From NCBI GenBank assembly GCA_964452915.1, contig CAYVNW010000016.1, positions 1 through 52,413 of the forward strand: a stretch of DNA of 52,413 nucleotides, in the 5' to 3' direction. How positions within the stretch are numbered: the first letter of the stretch is position 1; each line of letters opens with the position of its first letter. The stretch is from Colivivens sp964452915 (GTDB lineage: Bacteria > Bacteroidota > Bacteroidia > Bacteroidales > Bacteroidaceae). Shown in pieces: positions 1 to 8,148 of the stretch. The notes under the pieces were generated by a model. That model was given only the letters and a program-made list of their open reading frames with translations, was not told the DNA's origin and made no database searches. A program made the position numbers and the translations under genes.

Positions 1-868
1 TGGTGGCAGGAATAGTGGTCCATCCTGAGAATGTGTATCCTTCTTTTGTAGGAGCTGCCAGTGGGGTGATAGTTGAGGAATAAGTTATGGTTTGAGTTTG
101 GTAAACCTCGCCATCAACGATGTAAGTGATTGTATAGGACCGGTTAGAAACAGTGACCGCGCACGAGGCCGCCTTGCCAGATCCGTCTGTTGCTGTTGCG
201 GTGATAGTCGCGGTTCCAGCTCCAACGGCAGTAACGATTCCATTAGTTACTGTAGCCACACTGGAGTTTGAACTTTTCCATGTAACCGTCTTGGATGTTG
301 CGTTTGACGGAGTAACAGTGGCTTGGAGGGTTTCCGAATCGCCTGTGTAAAGTGACAATGCAGACTTGTTCAAACTGACGCCGGTCACGTATACAGTAGG
401 GTCGAGTACATGAAGTGTGGACTTGACTGATGATTGGCTGTATGATACAGACTTTTCGGTTGACAGGACCACCTTTTGCAATTCAATTGTATAGTCGCCT
501 ATGGCAACAGTGCTTGCAATATTAAGAGAGAGTGAAAGGATTGCACCCGAGTTTCCACTGAATGTAGCATTGCTTGGAGAGGCGCACAGAATACGTGTGC
601 CACCGGTGCTTGGATTAGATGTTTCCAATGTTGAGTGGTTGGTTGACGTTGTACGTCCAGCAAGTGACACGTCTGTCATAGTAACTCCATCAGGAAGAAA
701 CAGGTCGAACTGTACACCTGATATTGTCGCGTCGTTGTTCAATAAAATGTCCAGTGTGATATTGTTGCCAGCATAGGCGGAAACATCGCTTATTGACAAT
801 TCATTTGTTGCACATACGTTGGCACTGAATGCCAAGAGTATGATAATGAAACTATATATTCTCTTCAT
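1..868 (-). CDS. Exported cohesin-like / Ig-like (BIG_2) / InlB-type repeat protein, C-terminus outside window
   Basis: Open from an ATG at 866-868 to the left edge (289 codons, no stop seen). Residues 1-20 form a signal peptide (MKRIYSFIIILLAFSANVCA). Residues about 21-140 look like a cohesin/dockerin-partner fold with the hydrophobic strand pattern GVQFDLFLPDGV. A BIG_2-type Ig domain follows (VTGVSLNKSALSLYTGDS, then TWKSSNSSVATV and GTATITA), and then the start of a Listeria-Bacteroides InlB repeat (ITYIVDGEVYQTQT, EGYTFSGW). These modules are typical of secreted or surface proteins with adhesive or scaffolding roles. Only 11 bp separate it from the upstream C10 peptidase, which carries a dockerin-like segment, so the two are probably co-transcribed and may interact (inference). 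The exact function is unknown. Confidence 0.8.
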   Translation of the reverse strand, partial: MKRIYSFIIILLAFSANVCATNELSISDVSAYAGNNITLDILLNNDATISGVQFDLFLPDGVTMTDVSLAGRTTSTNHSTLETSNPSTGGTRILCASPSNATFSGNSGAILSLSLNIASTVAIGDYTIELQKVVLSTEKSVSYSQSSVKSTLHVLDPTVYVTGVSLNKSALSLYTGDSETLQATVTPSNATSKTVTWKSSNSSVATVTNGIVTAVGAGTATITATATDGSGKAASCAVTVSNRSYTITYIVDGEVYQTQTITYSSTITPLAAPTKEGYTFSGWTTIPAT

Positions 869-879
869 ATGAATTAAGT

Positions 880-3870
880 TTACTTGTTATACACTTTTTT
901 GCCACCTACAATGTAAAGTCCCTTACCGATCTTATTGACTTTCTTGCCTGTTAGGTCGTAGATGTCAGTATTCTTATCAATGGAATTATTGCCGTTCACA
1001 TAATCGATTGCCGTGGCCTCGTCTGCAATCGCACTCACAGTGACATCTTCAAATTGGATCAATGTAGCGTCAGGCAGTGAGGCATACACCTTATTTATAT
1101 ATATGTCATTTGACCCATTGTTATCCACCTCTTCTGTATTGAGGATAAGGGAAAGCGCATTGCCGTCGTCTACATCAATTGTTCTGTTGGCAGCCGAGTG
1201 TATCATAATACGATAAGTATTAGTTCCTTCAGCATGTGCTATGCTTAAAGAGTGATGACTTATCATCGGTCCACCTTCAATGTCTTCAAGAACTACACCG
1301 TCAGGCAGGTGAACTTCCAGCTGTAAATTAGTAATTTTATCGGATAAGCTCATGTACTTAAAGGTCAAATTGATTTGAGTACCATTAGGTAGAACTGTTG
1401 ACTTGGCTGATAATCCGTACGTATCCGGCAAAGTAAGAATCTGTGCCTTACGTACATTTGTATAGGTTATACCCATTATGACGTTTACAAGTGACGTCAA
1501 GTCGGCAACATCTGCAAAACCATTTGCATTGAAGTCGGCATAAGACAGATTAAATTTACCTCCATCCGTTTCAAGAATCATACTTACCATTCCTGTATAA
1601 TCATTGACATCAACTTTAAAGTCTTCATTTATGTCGCCCATATCAATCGACGGATTGTATGATGGGTCGACGAAGTACACTGCAGAACCTGCATCGTCGA
1701 TTTGTAGATACGCACTGTATTGATCTATAGTTGTGCGGCTGTCGGACTTCACGAATCCCATGCTCTTGTTCGGAACATTTTGCAGAATATAGCTTCCCGC
1801 ATGGGCTTCCGTATTATTGCCGGTCGTGCCTATAAGCAGTCCGTTCTGGTAGGTTCCTTCTGTGGTTGTAGGACCGGAGAAAGTGTATGTTCCAGGTGTA
1901 CCGGTAACAATATAAGGAGTATTCATCTCTATCTTTGTCGCTTTCTCATAATTAAGCTTTGAGCCTGTGTAAGAGGTTGCTGAATATACTGTCAGTCCTG
2001 ATGGAATGTCTGCGGTAAAAGGCAAGCAAATGGTACTCCAACGTGATGACGGCAGAATAAAATCGTATGATGTTTCGGAAACCACAGTCAGATAAGAGGT
2101 GTGGGCTGGAAGCAGAGTCGTGCCGCTGTTATAGTCTTGTAGTTGGATTGTATATCTTTCTCCTTCGACAAGAGTATAGTTCTTAATTTCACTGATTGTT
2201 ATTTCTGTAGTTTCACCTGCTTTGTATGTCTTAGCTCCAAAGTCATAATATCCAAGACTTGTTCCTCCTGAAGCAGGAAATAGAAAAGCAATCAGCCTCG
2301 TGCTTATATCAGTGTTAGAGTTGTTCTTTATACCGACGTGAAGACTGTAGTCTGCCAATGTTACATAATTGTTATTACCCTCTTTACCGAATTCTGGCAT
2401 ATATGCAACCGACAAGCCGGAAGTAGCAGGTGATATAGTCAGTGTTTGTGGGCTTACAGACTGGCTCAGACGGATGTCAGTCCATACGTTATATCTGTTC
2501 TTAAATACAGGGGTCACGTCGTAGGTACCGTCTGCCAAACCGATGGTTGAAACCCTGAATCCTTTGCCTCCGTCGCTGACACCTTGATTTAAAGCGAGTG
2601 TAAAGCTTTGGGATGTATATGGGATATAAGTGACGATGCCGGTCGACTGGTTCACCAACTTAAGTCCTACATTGAATGTAGTTGTGTTGTCTGCCACATT
2701 ATAGAAGGTTAGGCTGAATGACAAGGTTTCTCCATTGGTGAGAGAAGAAGAAAGAAGCGCAAACGCACTTGCCACTGCTGATTCTGTAGCGGGATTGTCG
2801 CAGTCGGGTTGCATTCCAATCACGATTTGCTGGTTGCTTGTGTAAGACGCGTCTACACCGGCGCCGCCTGCTCCACTTCCTCCAGGAGTCAAGGCACCTG
2901 CGCCGGTAATAAGAAAATAGCCGTCGCAGTAGCCGCCCCATCCCCAATTGATGTGGAACTTATCAGATGACGACTGATAGCCGTCGACAATGAATGCATG
3001 GCCAGACGAACCAGATGTACCTCCGTAAATAACAGGTCGTCCGTTAACGATCTCGTTGTACAACAGGTCTTCCCATTCGGAATCTGAATAATAATCACGG
3101 TCGGCAAACTGTATTGCCGCATCGTATGAGAAGGTGTTTACTAAGGCAGACGTAATTGATTTGACAGATGCACTCGATGTAGTTCCGTAATCCATATTGA
3201 CTGACAGACCGGCATCATACATTAGTGTTGCCACTGCATCGGCTTGTGTTTGGGTATACAATCCGGATGTATATGTATCGAGCATATTGCCCCAGTCGTA
3301 GGTATTGTACGTGCTTGTAGCCGGATAGCTGTAATATTTCATTACTTGAGCCATTGCAGTAGCCACACAACCTGTTGCATAGCTTGAGTTAGCAAGTTTT
3401 CCATTGTATGGGGAAAACTGATTCCATTGAGTTGTCAGAAGCGGAACAACATCTGCTTTCGATGCTAACTTGTATACTTTTGCTGCTTTACTTCCTGTAG
3501 ATATAGCTGTGTGTATTTGTGAACTGTATTGATTCAGCCACCATTTGAAATCCTCTGGTGCTTCGTCATAATCGAATGTCCCTGACTCGCTGTAGCCGAG
3601 TATAGATTCAGTGCAGCTATCGCCGCTGACGATAACGAATCCGTCTGCGCTGTTGAAGATGTAAAATAGAATCTCATCACCCTTTGAGGCGGTATATGAC
3701 AATTCTGGTTCAACGTTTTTTCTGACTTTCCTTTGCTCAATAGAATGTCTGACCCAAAAGCCACGAGCTATCTCTGCCGCATCGTTCTGGCTGAGTTGCT
3801 GAGATTTTGCAGACATGCCTGCTGCCAATAGGATTAATAATAGTGAGTAGTTCTTAGATCTTATTCCCAT
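880..3870 (-). CDS. Secreted C10-family cysteine peptidase (streptopain/PrtT-like) with dockerin-like segment
   Basis: Extracellular cysteine protease of family C10, 996 aa. The start at 3870 is preferred over an upstream ATG at 3900 because it gives a compact signal peptide (MGIRSKNYSLLLILLAAGMS) and leaves the -7 box at 3898-3905 upstream. A Spi/pro-domain follows, then the catalytic Cys in ATGCVATAMAQVMKYY and the catalytic His in SSGHAFIVDGY, with the family motif FHINWGWGG after it. The middle has Ig-like beta domains. A dockerin-like pair of calcium-loop motifs (GDINEDFKVDVNDYTGMVS, ADFNANGFADVADLTSLV) follows. The protein ends in a sorting-signal-like tail (YDLTGKKVNKIGKGLYIV), as in many Prevotella secreted proteins. 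It probably degrades host or dietary protein outside the cell. The following cohesin-like gene lies 11 bp downstream. Confidence 0.9.
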   Translation of the reverse strand: MGIRSKNYSLLLILLAAGMSAKSQQLSQNDAAEIARGFWVRHSIEQRKVRKNVEPELSYTASKGDEILFYIFNSADGFVIVSGDSCTESILGYSESGTFDYDEAPEDFKWWLNQYSSQIHTAISTGSKAAKVYKLASKADVVPLLTTQWNQFSPYNGKLANSSYATGCVATAMAQVMKYYSYPATSTYNTYDWGNMLDTYTSGLYTQTQADAVATLMYDAGLSVNMDYGTTSSASVKSITSALVNTFSYDAAIQFADRDYYSDSEWEDLLYNEIVNGRPVIYGGTSGSSGHAFIVDGYQSSSDKFHINWGWGGYCDGYFLITGAGALTPGGSGAGGAGVDASYTSNQQIVIGMQPDCDNPATESAVASAFALLSSSLTNGETLSFSLTFYNVADNTTTFNVGLKLVNQSTGIVTYIPYTSQSFTLALNQGVSDGGKGFRVSTIGLADGTYDVTPVFKNRYNVWTDIRLSQSVSPQTLTISPATSGLSVAYMPEFGKEGNNNYVTLADYSLHVGIKNNSNTDISTRLIAFLFPASGGTSLGYYDFGAKTYKAGETTEITISEIKNYTLVEGERYTIQLQDYNSGTTLLPAHTSYLTVVSETSYDFILPSSRWSTICLPFTADIPSGLTVYSATSYTGSKLNYEKATKIEMNTPYIVTGTPGTYTFSGPTTTEGTYQNGLLIGTTGNNTEAHAGSYILQNVPNKSMGFVKSDSRTTIDQYSAYLQIDDAGSAVYFVDPSYNPSIDMGDINEDFKVDVNDYTGMVSMILETDGGKFNLSYADFNANGFADVADLTSLVNVIMGITYTNVRKAQILTLPDTYGLSAKSTVLPNGTQINLTFKYMSLSDKITNLQLEVHLPDGVVLEDIEGGPMISHHSLSIAHAEGTNTYRIMIHSAANRTIDVDDGNALSLILNTEEVDNNGSNDIYINKVYASLPDATLIQFEDVTVSAIADEATAIDYVNGNNSIDKNTDIYDLTGKKVNKIGKGLYIVGGKKVYNK

Positions 3871-3897
3871 AGTAAAATGTGTATTAGTTATCAAATG

Positions 3898-3905
3898 CAA
3901 AGATA
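3898..3905 (-). promoter_or_regulatory. -7 element of the C10 peptidase gene
   Basis: The minus strand reads TATCTTTG, an exact TAnnTTTG box 28 bp upstream of the start codon. No TTTG sits at the usual 19-21 bp upstream; the nearest TTTG is 28 bp away. Confidence 0.6.
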
Positions 3906-3937
3906 ATAATTATTATTATAAATTATTAATACACAAA

Positions 3938-3976
3938 CAAAAAAATGCATGGAATGAATAATATTCATTTCATGCA
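3938..3976 (-). terminator. Rho-independent terminator of panC-panD
   Basis: A 14-bp stem (3946-3959 with 3963-3976, one G-T pair) with a 3-nt loop. On the minus strand it is followed directly by a T-run (TTTTTTTGTTTGTG). It lies about 90 bp beyond the panD stop. Confidence 0.85.
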
Positions 3977-4068
3977 ATATATAATTTTGCAATGTAGCAA
4001 TGTTGTGGCTCGTATTGAGAGATGCAGACCTGCAATGAAACGTGAATAAAGCGGGCGGCAGTCAACTA

Positions 4069-4416
4069 TTATTCCACTTTGTTGTTTCCGTCGGGGAAAA
4101 TGATCGTCGGTTTAAAAGTCTTGGCTTCTTCAAAATCCATTAGGGCATACGACATGATGATGCAAATATCGCCTACTTGAACCTTACGGGCAGCTGCTCC
4201 GTTCAAACATACGCAACCGCTGCCGCGTTTCCCTTTTATAATGTATGTCTCGAAACGTTCTCCATTATTGTTATCAACAATCGCCACTTTCTCACCGGCT
4301 ATCAGATTTGCCTTATCCATGAGATCCTCGTCTATAGTGATGCTACCCATGTAATGCAAGTTAGCCTCGGTGATTGTAGCACAATGAATCTTTGATTTCA
4401 GAACTTCAATTAACAT
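4069..4416 (-). CDS. panD: Aspartate 1-decarboxylase
   Basis: Converts L-aspartate to beta-alanine for pantothenate and coenzyme A synthesis in the cytoplasm. The 115-aa length fits the family. The proenzyme self-cleavage site is visible at Gly24-Ser25 (HYMGSITID); Ser25 becomes the pyruvoyl cofactor. The catalytic Lys9 and the conserved NGAAAR segment are present. The start codon overlaps the 3' end of panC by 7 bp, so translation is probably coupled, and PanC uses the beta-alanine made here. Confidence 0.96.
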   Translation of the reverse strand: MLIEVLKSKIHCATITEANLHYMGSITIDEDLMDKANLIAGEKVAIVDNNNGERFETYIIKGKRGSGCVCLNGAAARKVQVGDICIIMSYALMDFEEAKTFKPTIIFPDGNNKVE

Positions 4417-5294
4417 GTCTTATATTTTATATTATCAATCAGTCTTACTGGGATGGAACCACAGAAAACAGTGATACATCCAACGATGTAGTCCGAGTCG
4501 TCCCATGTCTTAAGACTTTCAAGTGTATTACCATCAACGATCTCATAATACTGAACCTCAAGTCCATCCACTGCATTCACTTGGTCAATAACCCATTGCT
4601 TTGTTTCTTCCAAAGAATGTTCCTTTGCGTATTCAAGACTTGCAAACAGTATTTTAGATATGTTGAGTGCTGTTTTGCGCTCGCTGTCAGTGAGCAGGCT
4701 GTTGCGGCTTGACAGGGCAAGGCCGTCTACTTCACGTACTATTGGGCACGGGCAAATTTCGAGTGGGTACTTCTTGTCTGCCACCATACGCTTGATGACT
4801 GCTATTTGCTGAAAATCTTTCTCTCCGAAGTATGCTTTGTCTGGTTCTACTATCATAAACAGTTTGCTGACAACCTGGCATACACCGTTGAAGTGACCAG
4901 GGCGGTAGTGTCCTTCCATTACTTCATCGGTAGGAGGATAGCTGAATTTACGTGTGTCAGGCTCAGGATATATTTCCTCAACTGTCGGAGCAAAGGCAAT
5001 CAGTTCGGAAACAGACTTGGTAAGTCTGACATCTTCCAGAATCGACTCAAGTAATTTACAGTCAGATTCTAACGTGCGTGGATATTTGGCAAGATCGTTC
5101 TTGTCATTAAACTGTGTAGGATTAACGAATATGCTTACTACAGTGACATCGTTTTCTGTAAGGCTGCGGCGGACAAGTGATGCATGACCATTATGCAACG
5201 CACCCATAGTTGGGACAAGTCCTACTGACTTCCCTTCTTTTCTGAAAGTGCCAAGCAGGCCTTTCAATTCTGTAATTGTGTGTACAACTTTCAT
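4410..5294 (-). CDS. panC: Pantothenate synthetase (pantoate--beta-alanine ligase)
   Basis: Joins pantoate and beta-alanine with ATP to give pantothenate. The start at 5294 (MKVVHTITELKGLLG) gives 294 aa and fits the family N-terminus. A longer reading to 5330 would run through the -7 box at 5328-5335. Nucleotidyl-transferase signatures are present: PTMGALHNGHASLV (HIGH-like), FVNPTQF, GEKDFQQ and SSRNSLL (KMSKS-like). Compared with typical PanC of about 280 aa there is an extra stretch of about 10 residues before the FAPTVEEIYP motif (ILEDVRLTKSVSELIAFAP). panC overlaps panD by 7 bp and the pair ends at the terminator at 3938-3976. Confidence 0.96.
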   Translation of the reverse strand: MKVVHTITELKGLLGTFRKEGKSVGLVPTMGALHNGHASLVRRSLTENDVTVVSIFVNPTQFNDKNDLAKYPRTLESDCKLLESILEDVRLTKSVSELIAFAPTVEEIYPEPDTRKFSYPPTDEVMEGHYRPGHFNGVCQVVSKLFMIVEPDKAYFGEKDFQQIAVIKRMVADKKYPLEICPCPIVREVDGLALSSRNSLLTDSERKTALNISKILFASLEYAKEHSLEETKQWVIDQVNAVDGLEVQYYEIVDGNTLESLKTWDDSDYIVGCITVFCGSIPVRLIDNIKYKTC

Positions 5295-5327
5295 TTTGAT
5301 CAACAATTGTTTTTCAAAAAAGCACTG

Positions 5328-5335
5328 CAAAGTTA
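5328..5335 (-). promoter_or_regulatory. -7 element of panC-panD
   Basis: The minus strand reads TAACTTTG followed by CA, an exact TAnnTTTG match 33 bp upstream of the panC ATG. No clear -33 TTTG was found. Confidence 0.55.
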
Positions 5336-5401
5336 TGAATATAAAACGAAATGGGGAACGAAAAAAACAGGTTTTTTGTTTTTATGTGGCTGAAATATAT
5401 A

Positions 5402-5436
5402 AATCCCCGCCTTACATCTGCATTCTGGTGGGGATT
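5402..5436 (-). terminator. Hairpin terminator downstream of mscL
   Basis: A 10-bp stem (5402-5411 with 5427-5436, one G-T pair) with a 15-nt loop, followed on the minus strand by an AT-rich tract (TATATATTTC). A second inverted repeat, ATGCGGC/GCCGCAT at 5464-5470 and 5488-5494, lies just after the mscL stop. Either or both could end mscL transcription. Confidence 0.55.
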
Positions 5437-5498
5437 GTGTGTATAAAATAAGAAGGAGGGTTAATGCGGCTTGCTGATTTGCATTATGCCGCATGACA

Positions 5499-5954
5499 TT
5501 ATTTCTTCTCCTTGAGTATGTCTCGTATTTCGGTAAGCAACACCTCTTCCTTGCTTGGAGCAGCAGGAGTTTCTTCCGCTTTTTGCTCTTCTTTCTTACG
5601 GATGTTCGACAACTTGGCAATGCCCTTAACCATTAAGAAAATGATAAATGCGATAATAATGAAATCAATACAATTCTGAATGAACGCACCGTAATTGATC
5701 GCAATCTCAGAAACAGCTGGAGATATGACTTCACCGGCGCTGTCAAGTTTCTCTTCTGATGCATCCCGCAACACCCATTTTAAATTTCCTGTGTTGGTGC
5801 CTGACAATAACAGATTGAGAGGAGGCATGATGATATCAGCAACGATTGAAGACACTATTTTTCCAAACGCTCCACCGATGATGACACCGACAGCCATATC
5901 CATCACATTTCCCTTAAGGGCGAATACCTTGAATTCCTGAATAAATTTTTTCAT
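5499..5954 (-). CDS. mscL: Large-conductance mechanosensitive channel
   Basis: An inner-membrane pentameric channel that opens under high membrane tension and releases solutes on hypo-osmotic shock. The 151-aa protein has the conserved N-terminal amphipathic helix and first membrane span (MKKFIQEFKVFALKGNVMDM, then AVGVIIGGAFGKIVSSIVAD), a periplasmic loop, and a second span (CIDFIIIAFIIFLMVKGI). A charged C-terminal helix follows (SKEEVLLTEIRDILKEKK). It is a monocistronic unit between hairpins at 5402-5494 and a -7 box at 5997-6004. Confidence 0.96.
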   Translation of the reverse strand: MKKFIQEFKVFALKGNVMDMAVGVIIGGAFGKIVSSIVADIIMPPLNLLLSGTNTGNLKWVLRDASEEKLDSAGEVISPAVSEIAINYGAFIQNCIDFIIIAFIIFLMVKGIAKLSNIRKKEEQKAEETPAAPSKEEVLLTEIRDILKEKK

Positions 5955-5996
5955 CTGTGCTATAATTATTTATATGTTTGATTACTAAATCTGCTG

Positions 5997-6004
5997 CAAA
6001 GGTA
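5997..6004 (-). promoter_or_regulatory. -7 element of mscL
   Basis: The minus strand reads TACCTTTG followed by CAG, matching TAnnTTTG, 42 bp upstream of the mscL start. The -33 element is not recognisable. Confidence 0.55.
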
Positions 6005-6141
6005 ACAAATTTAAAATAAATATAGCTTGAAAGTCAGCTATTTTTGTTTAGTAGATATTGCAAATCTTGAACAAACAGTAAAAATGAATGTGATTTGAAA
6101 AAAATATCTTGACATCGGCTTATCAGTCTTGAATTATTTTG

Positions 6142-6149
6142 TACCTTTG
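6142..6149 (+). promoter_or_regulatory. -7 element for the small ORF and gapA
   Basis: TACCTTTG followed by CAAA. It is 30 bp before the small ORF at 6180 and about 190 bp before gapA. There is no well-spaced TTTG; a TTGAC lies 29 bp upstream. The rest of the 386-bp gap between mscL and gapA holds only the small ORF and the mscL promoter. Confidence 0.5.
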
Positions 6150-6179
6150 CAAACTGAAAGCATAGAGCATAGAGATGTG

Positions 6180-6284
6180 ATGAATAAAATTAGATACCGT
6201 GTTATAAATATATTTTGTGTGGTCGTGCTAATGCTTATATTAATAGCATGCATCTCCTCAAAAGATTATTGTAACTGTGGTTGA
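6180..6284 (+). CDS. 34-residue lipoprotein-like peptide upstream of gapA
   Basis: A very short reading frame with the layout of a lipoprotein signal. It has basic residues at the N-terminus (MNKIRYR), a hydrophobic stretch (VINIFCVVVLMLILIA) and a lipobox-like LIAC, followed by a short Cys-rich tail (ISSKDYCNCG) and TGA. A -7 box sits 30 bp upstream and gapA starts 56 bp downstream. It may be a small membrane peptide or only a leader ORF. No homologous family is recognised, and coding potential cannot be proved from one sequence. Confidence 0.4.
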   Translation: MNKIRYRVINIFCVVVLMLILIACISSKDYCNCG

Positions 6285-6340
6285 AGTGCTTAGACATATT
6301 ATAATTAAGACTTTATATTAACAAATTAACTTTAAAGAAA

Positions 6341-7354
6341 ATGGCAACAAAAGTTGGTATTAACGGATTTGGCCGTATCGGTCGTTTCGTTTTCCGTGCA
6401 GCTCAAAACCGCGACGACATTGAAATTGTAGGTATTAATGACCTCTGTCCAGTAGATTATCTTGCATACATGCTGAAGTTTGATACTATGCATGGTACAT
6501 TCAATGGCACTATTGAGTTTGACGTTGAGAAGTCTCTCCTTATTGTAAATGGAAAACCTATTCGTGTAACTGCAGAGCGCAACCCTGCAGATTTGAAGTG
6601 GAATGAAGTAGGTGCTGAATATGTTGTTGAATCTACAGGTCTTTTCCTTACTAAGGAGAAAGCACAGGCACACATTCAGGCTGGTGCAAAGTACGTTGTA
6701 ATGTCAGCTCCTTCAAAGGATGATACTCCAATGTTCGTATGCGGTGTTAACTTCGACAAGTACGTAAAAGGTACTCAGTTTGTCAGCAACGCTTCTTGTA
6801 CAACTAACTGCTTGGCTCCTATCGCTAAAGTATTGAATGACAAATTCGGTATCAAGGATGGTTTGATGACAACTGTTCACTCTACAACAGCAACTCAGAA
6901 GACTGTTGACGGTCCGTCAATGAAGGACTGGCGTGGTGGTCGTGCTGCTTCCGGCAACATCATACCTTCTACTACAGGTGCAGCTAAAGCTGTTGGTAAG
7001 GTTATTCCAGAACTTAATGGTAAGTTGACTGGTATGTCAATGCGTGTTCCTACTCTTGACGTTTCAGTTGTTGACTTGACAGTTAACCTCGCAAAACCTG
7101 CTAAATATGAGGAAATCTGCGCTGCAATGAAGGAAGCTTCTGAAGGCGAACTTAAGGGCGTGCTTGGTTATACTGATGAGGCAGTTGTTTCATCTGACTT
7201 CCTCGGATGTACTCTTACATCAATCTTTGATGCTAAGGCAGGTATCGCACTTACTGACACATTCGTAAAGGTTGTCAGCTGGTACGATAATGAGATCGGT
7301 TACTCTAACAAGGTTCTCGAACTCATTGCTCACATGGCAAAAGTAAATGGATAA
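6341..7354 (+). CDS. gapA: Glyceraldehyde-3-phosphate dehydrogenase
   Basis: A glycolytic enzyme oxidising glyceraldehyde 3-phosphate to 1,3-bisphosphoglycerate with NAD and phosphate. The 337-aa length is normal. The Rossmann motif GINGFGRIGR starts the protein, and the acidic residue after the second strand (VGINDL) suggests NAD preference. The catalytic Cys153 lies in NASCTTNCLAP and its His partner in the usual STTATQKTVDGPS region. The C-terminal SWYDNEIGYSN is complete. It is followed by a strong terminator at 7387-7419, so gapA is probably transcribed alone or with the small upstream ORF. Confidence 0.97.
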   Translation: MATKVGINGFGRIGRFVFRAAQNRDDIEIVGINDLCPVDYLAYMLKFDTMHGTFNGTIEFDVEKSLLIVNGKPIRVTAERNPADLKWNEVGAEYVVESTGLFLTKEKAQAHIQAGAKYVVMSAPSKDDTPMFVCGVNFDKYVKGTQFVSNASCTTNCLAPIAKVLNDKFGIKDGLMTTVHSTTATQKTVDGPSMKDWRGGRAASGNIIPSTTGAAKAVGKVIPELNGKLTGMSMRVPTLDVSVVDLTVNLAKPAKYEEICAAMKEASEGELKGVLGYTDEAVVSSDFLGCTLTSIFDAKAGIALTDTFVKVVSWYDNEIGYSNKVLELIAHMAKVNG

Positions 7355-7386
7355 ATAGCAATAAGATAGTTTGTGAACATTTAATT

Positions 7387-7419
7387 GATAAGGTGTGTCC
7401 GTTGAGGATACACCTTATT
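7387..7419 (+). terminator. Terminator of gapA
   Basis: A 13-14-bp stem (7387-7400 with 7406-7419, two G-T pairs) and a 5-nt loop, followed by a T/A-rich run (CATATTTATAT). It lies 33 bp after the gapA stop. Confidence 0.75.
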
Positions 7420-7551
7420 CATATTTATATATGTAGTTTCGAATAATACTATTTGGCAACAGACGGTCTAATGAAATTGCTGTTTGTATGCGCATTTTCA
7501 CTTATAAGCATACAAATGGTTTGTGATATTAGAAAAAAAGAGGAGAGAGTC

Positions 7552-7582
7552 TTTGTTGGATGAATAATTTTTGCTAATTTCG
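7552..7582 (+). promoter_or_regulatory. Promoter of the nitroreductase-ftsH operon
   Basis: -33 TTTG at 7552-7555, a 19-bp spacer, and -7 TAATTTCG at 7575-7582 (one mismatch to TAnnTTTG). The spacing is right for the Bacteroidota primary sigma factor and the first gene begins 38 bp later. Confidence 0.6.
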
Positions 7583-7620
7583 CTGCAATAAAACTAACTA
7601 ACAAAATAAATATATAGGTA

Positions 7621-8136
7621 ATGACATTTATAGAATTAGCAAAGAGGCGTATGTCGGTTCGTAAGTTTTCAGACAGACTTGTAGAACAAGACAAATTAGA
7701 ACAAATATTAGAGGCCGGCAATATTGCACCGACTGCAAAAAATAATCAGCCACAACGTATATATGTGGTGCAGACACCAGAGGTCGTGAAGGCTATCTCT
7801 GATGTGACTCCATGTGTGTATGGTGCACGCACTGTCCTTGTATTCACTTATAACATAGACGAAGAATGGAAGAACCCCATGGAACCAGAAATACATAGCG
7901 GTGTTGAGGACGTAAGCATCGTTGCAACTCACATGATGCTGGAAGCTGCAGAATTGGGTGTCGACACAATTTGGGTAAACTTGTTCCCAAATTCAAAACT
8001 TGAGGAAGTACTTGGGCTGCCAAAGAATGAACGCACTGTACTTATTATGCCTATTGGCTATAGAGCGGACAATTGTCCCAATAGCCCCAATCACAACAAA
8101 CGAAAAGCATTAGGCGAAATAGTGAAGAACCTTTAA
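7621..8136 (+). CDS. Nitroreductase-family flavoprotein
   Basis: A 171-aa FMN-dependent oxidoreductase of the nitroreductase fold. The N-terminus (AKRRMSVRKFSD) has the family's phosphate-binding SxRxF pattern. APTAKNNQPQ follows, and the end (IMPIGYRADNCPN) matches the C-terminal flavin-contact region of short nitroreductases. The substrate cannot be predicted. It is the first gene of a likely operon: ftsH starts 12 bp after its stop. Confidence 0.88.
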   Translation: MTFIELAKRRMSVRKFSDRLVEQDKLEQILEAGNIAPTAKNNQPQRIYVVQTPEVVKAISDVTPCVYGARTVLVFTYNIDEEWKNPMEPEIHSGVEDVSIVATHMMLEAAELGVDTIWVNLFPNSKLEEVLGLPKNERTVLIMPIGYRADNCPNSPNHNKRKALGEIVKNL

Positions 8137-8148
8137 ATCCACGGAAAG

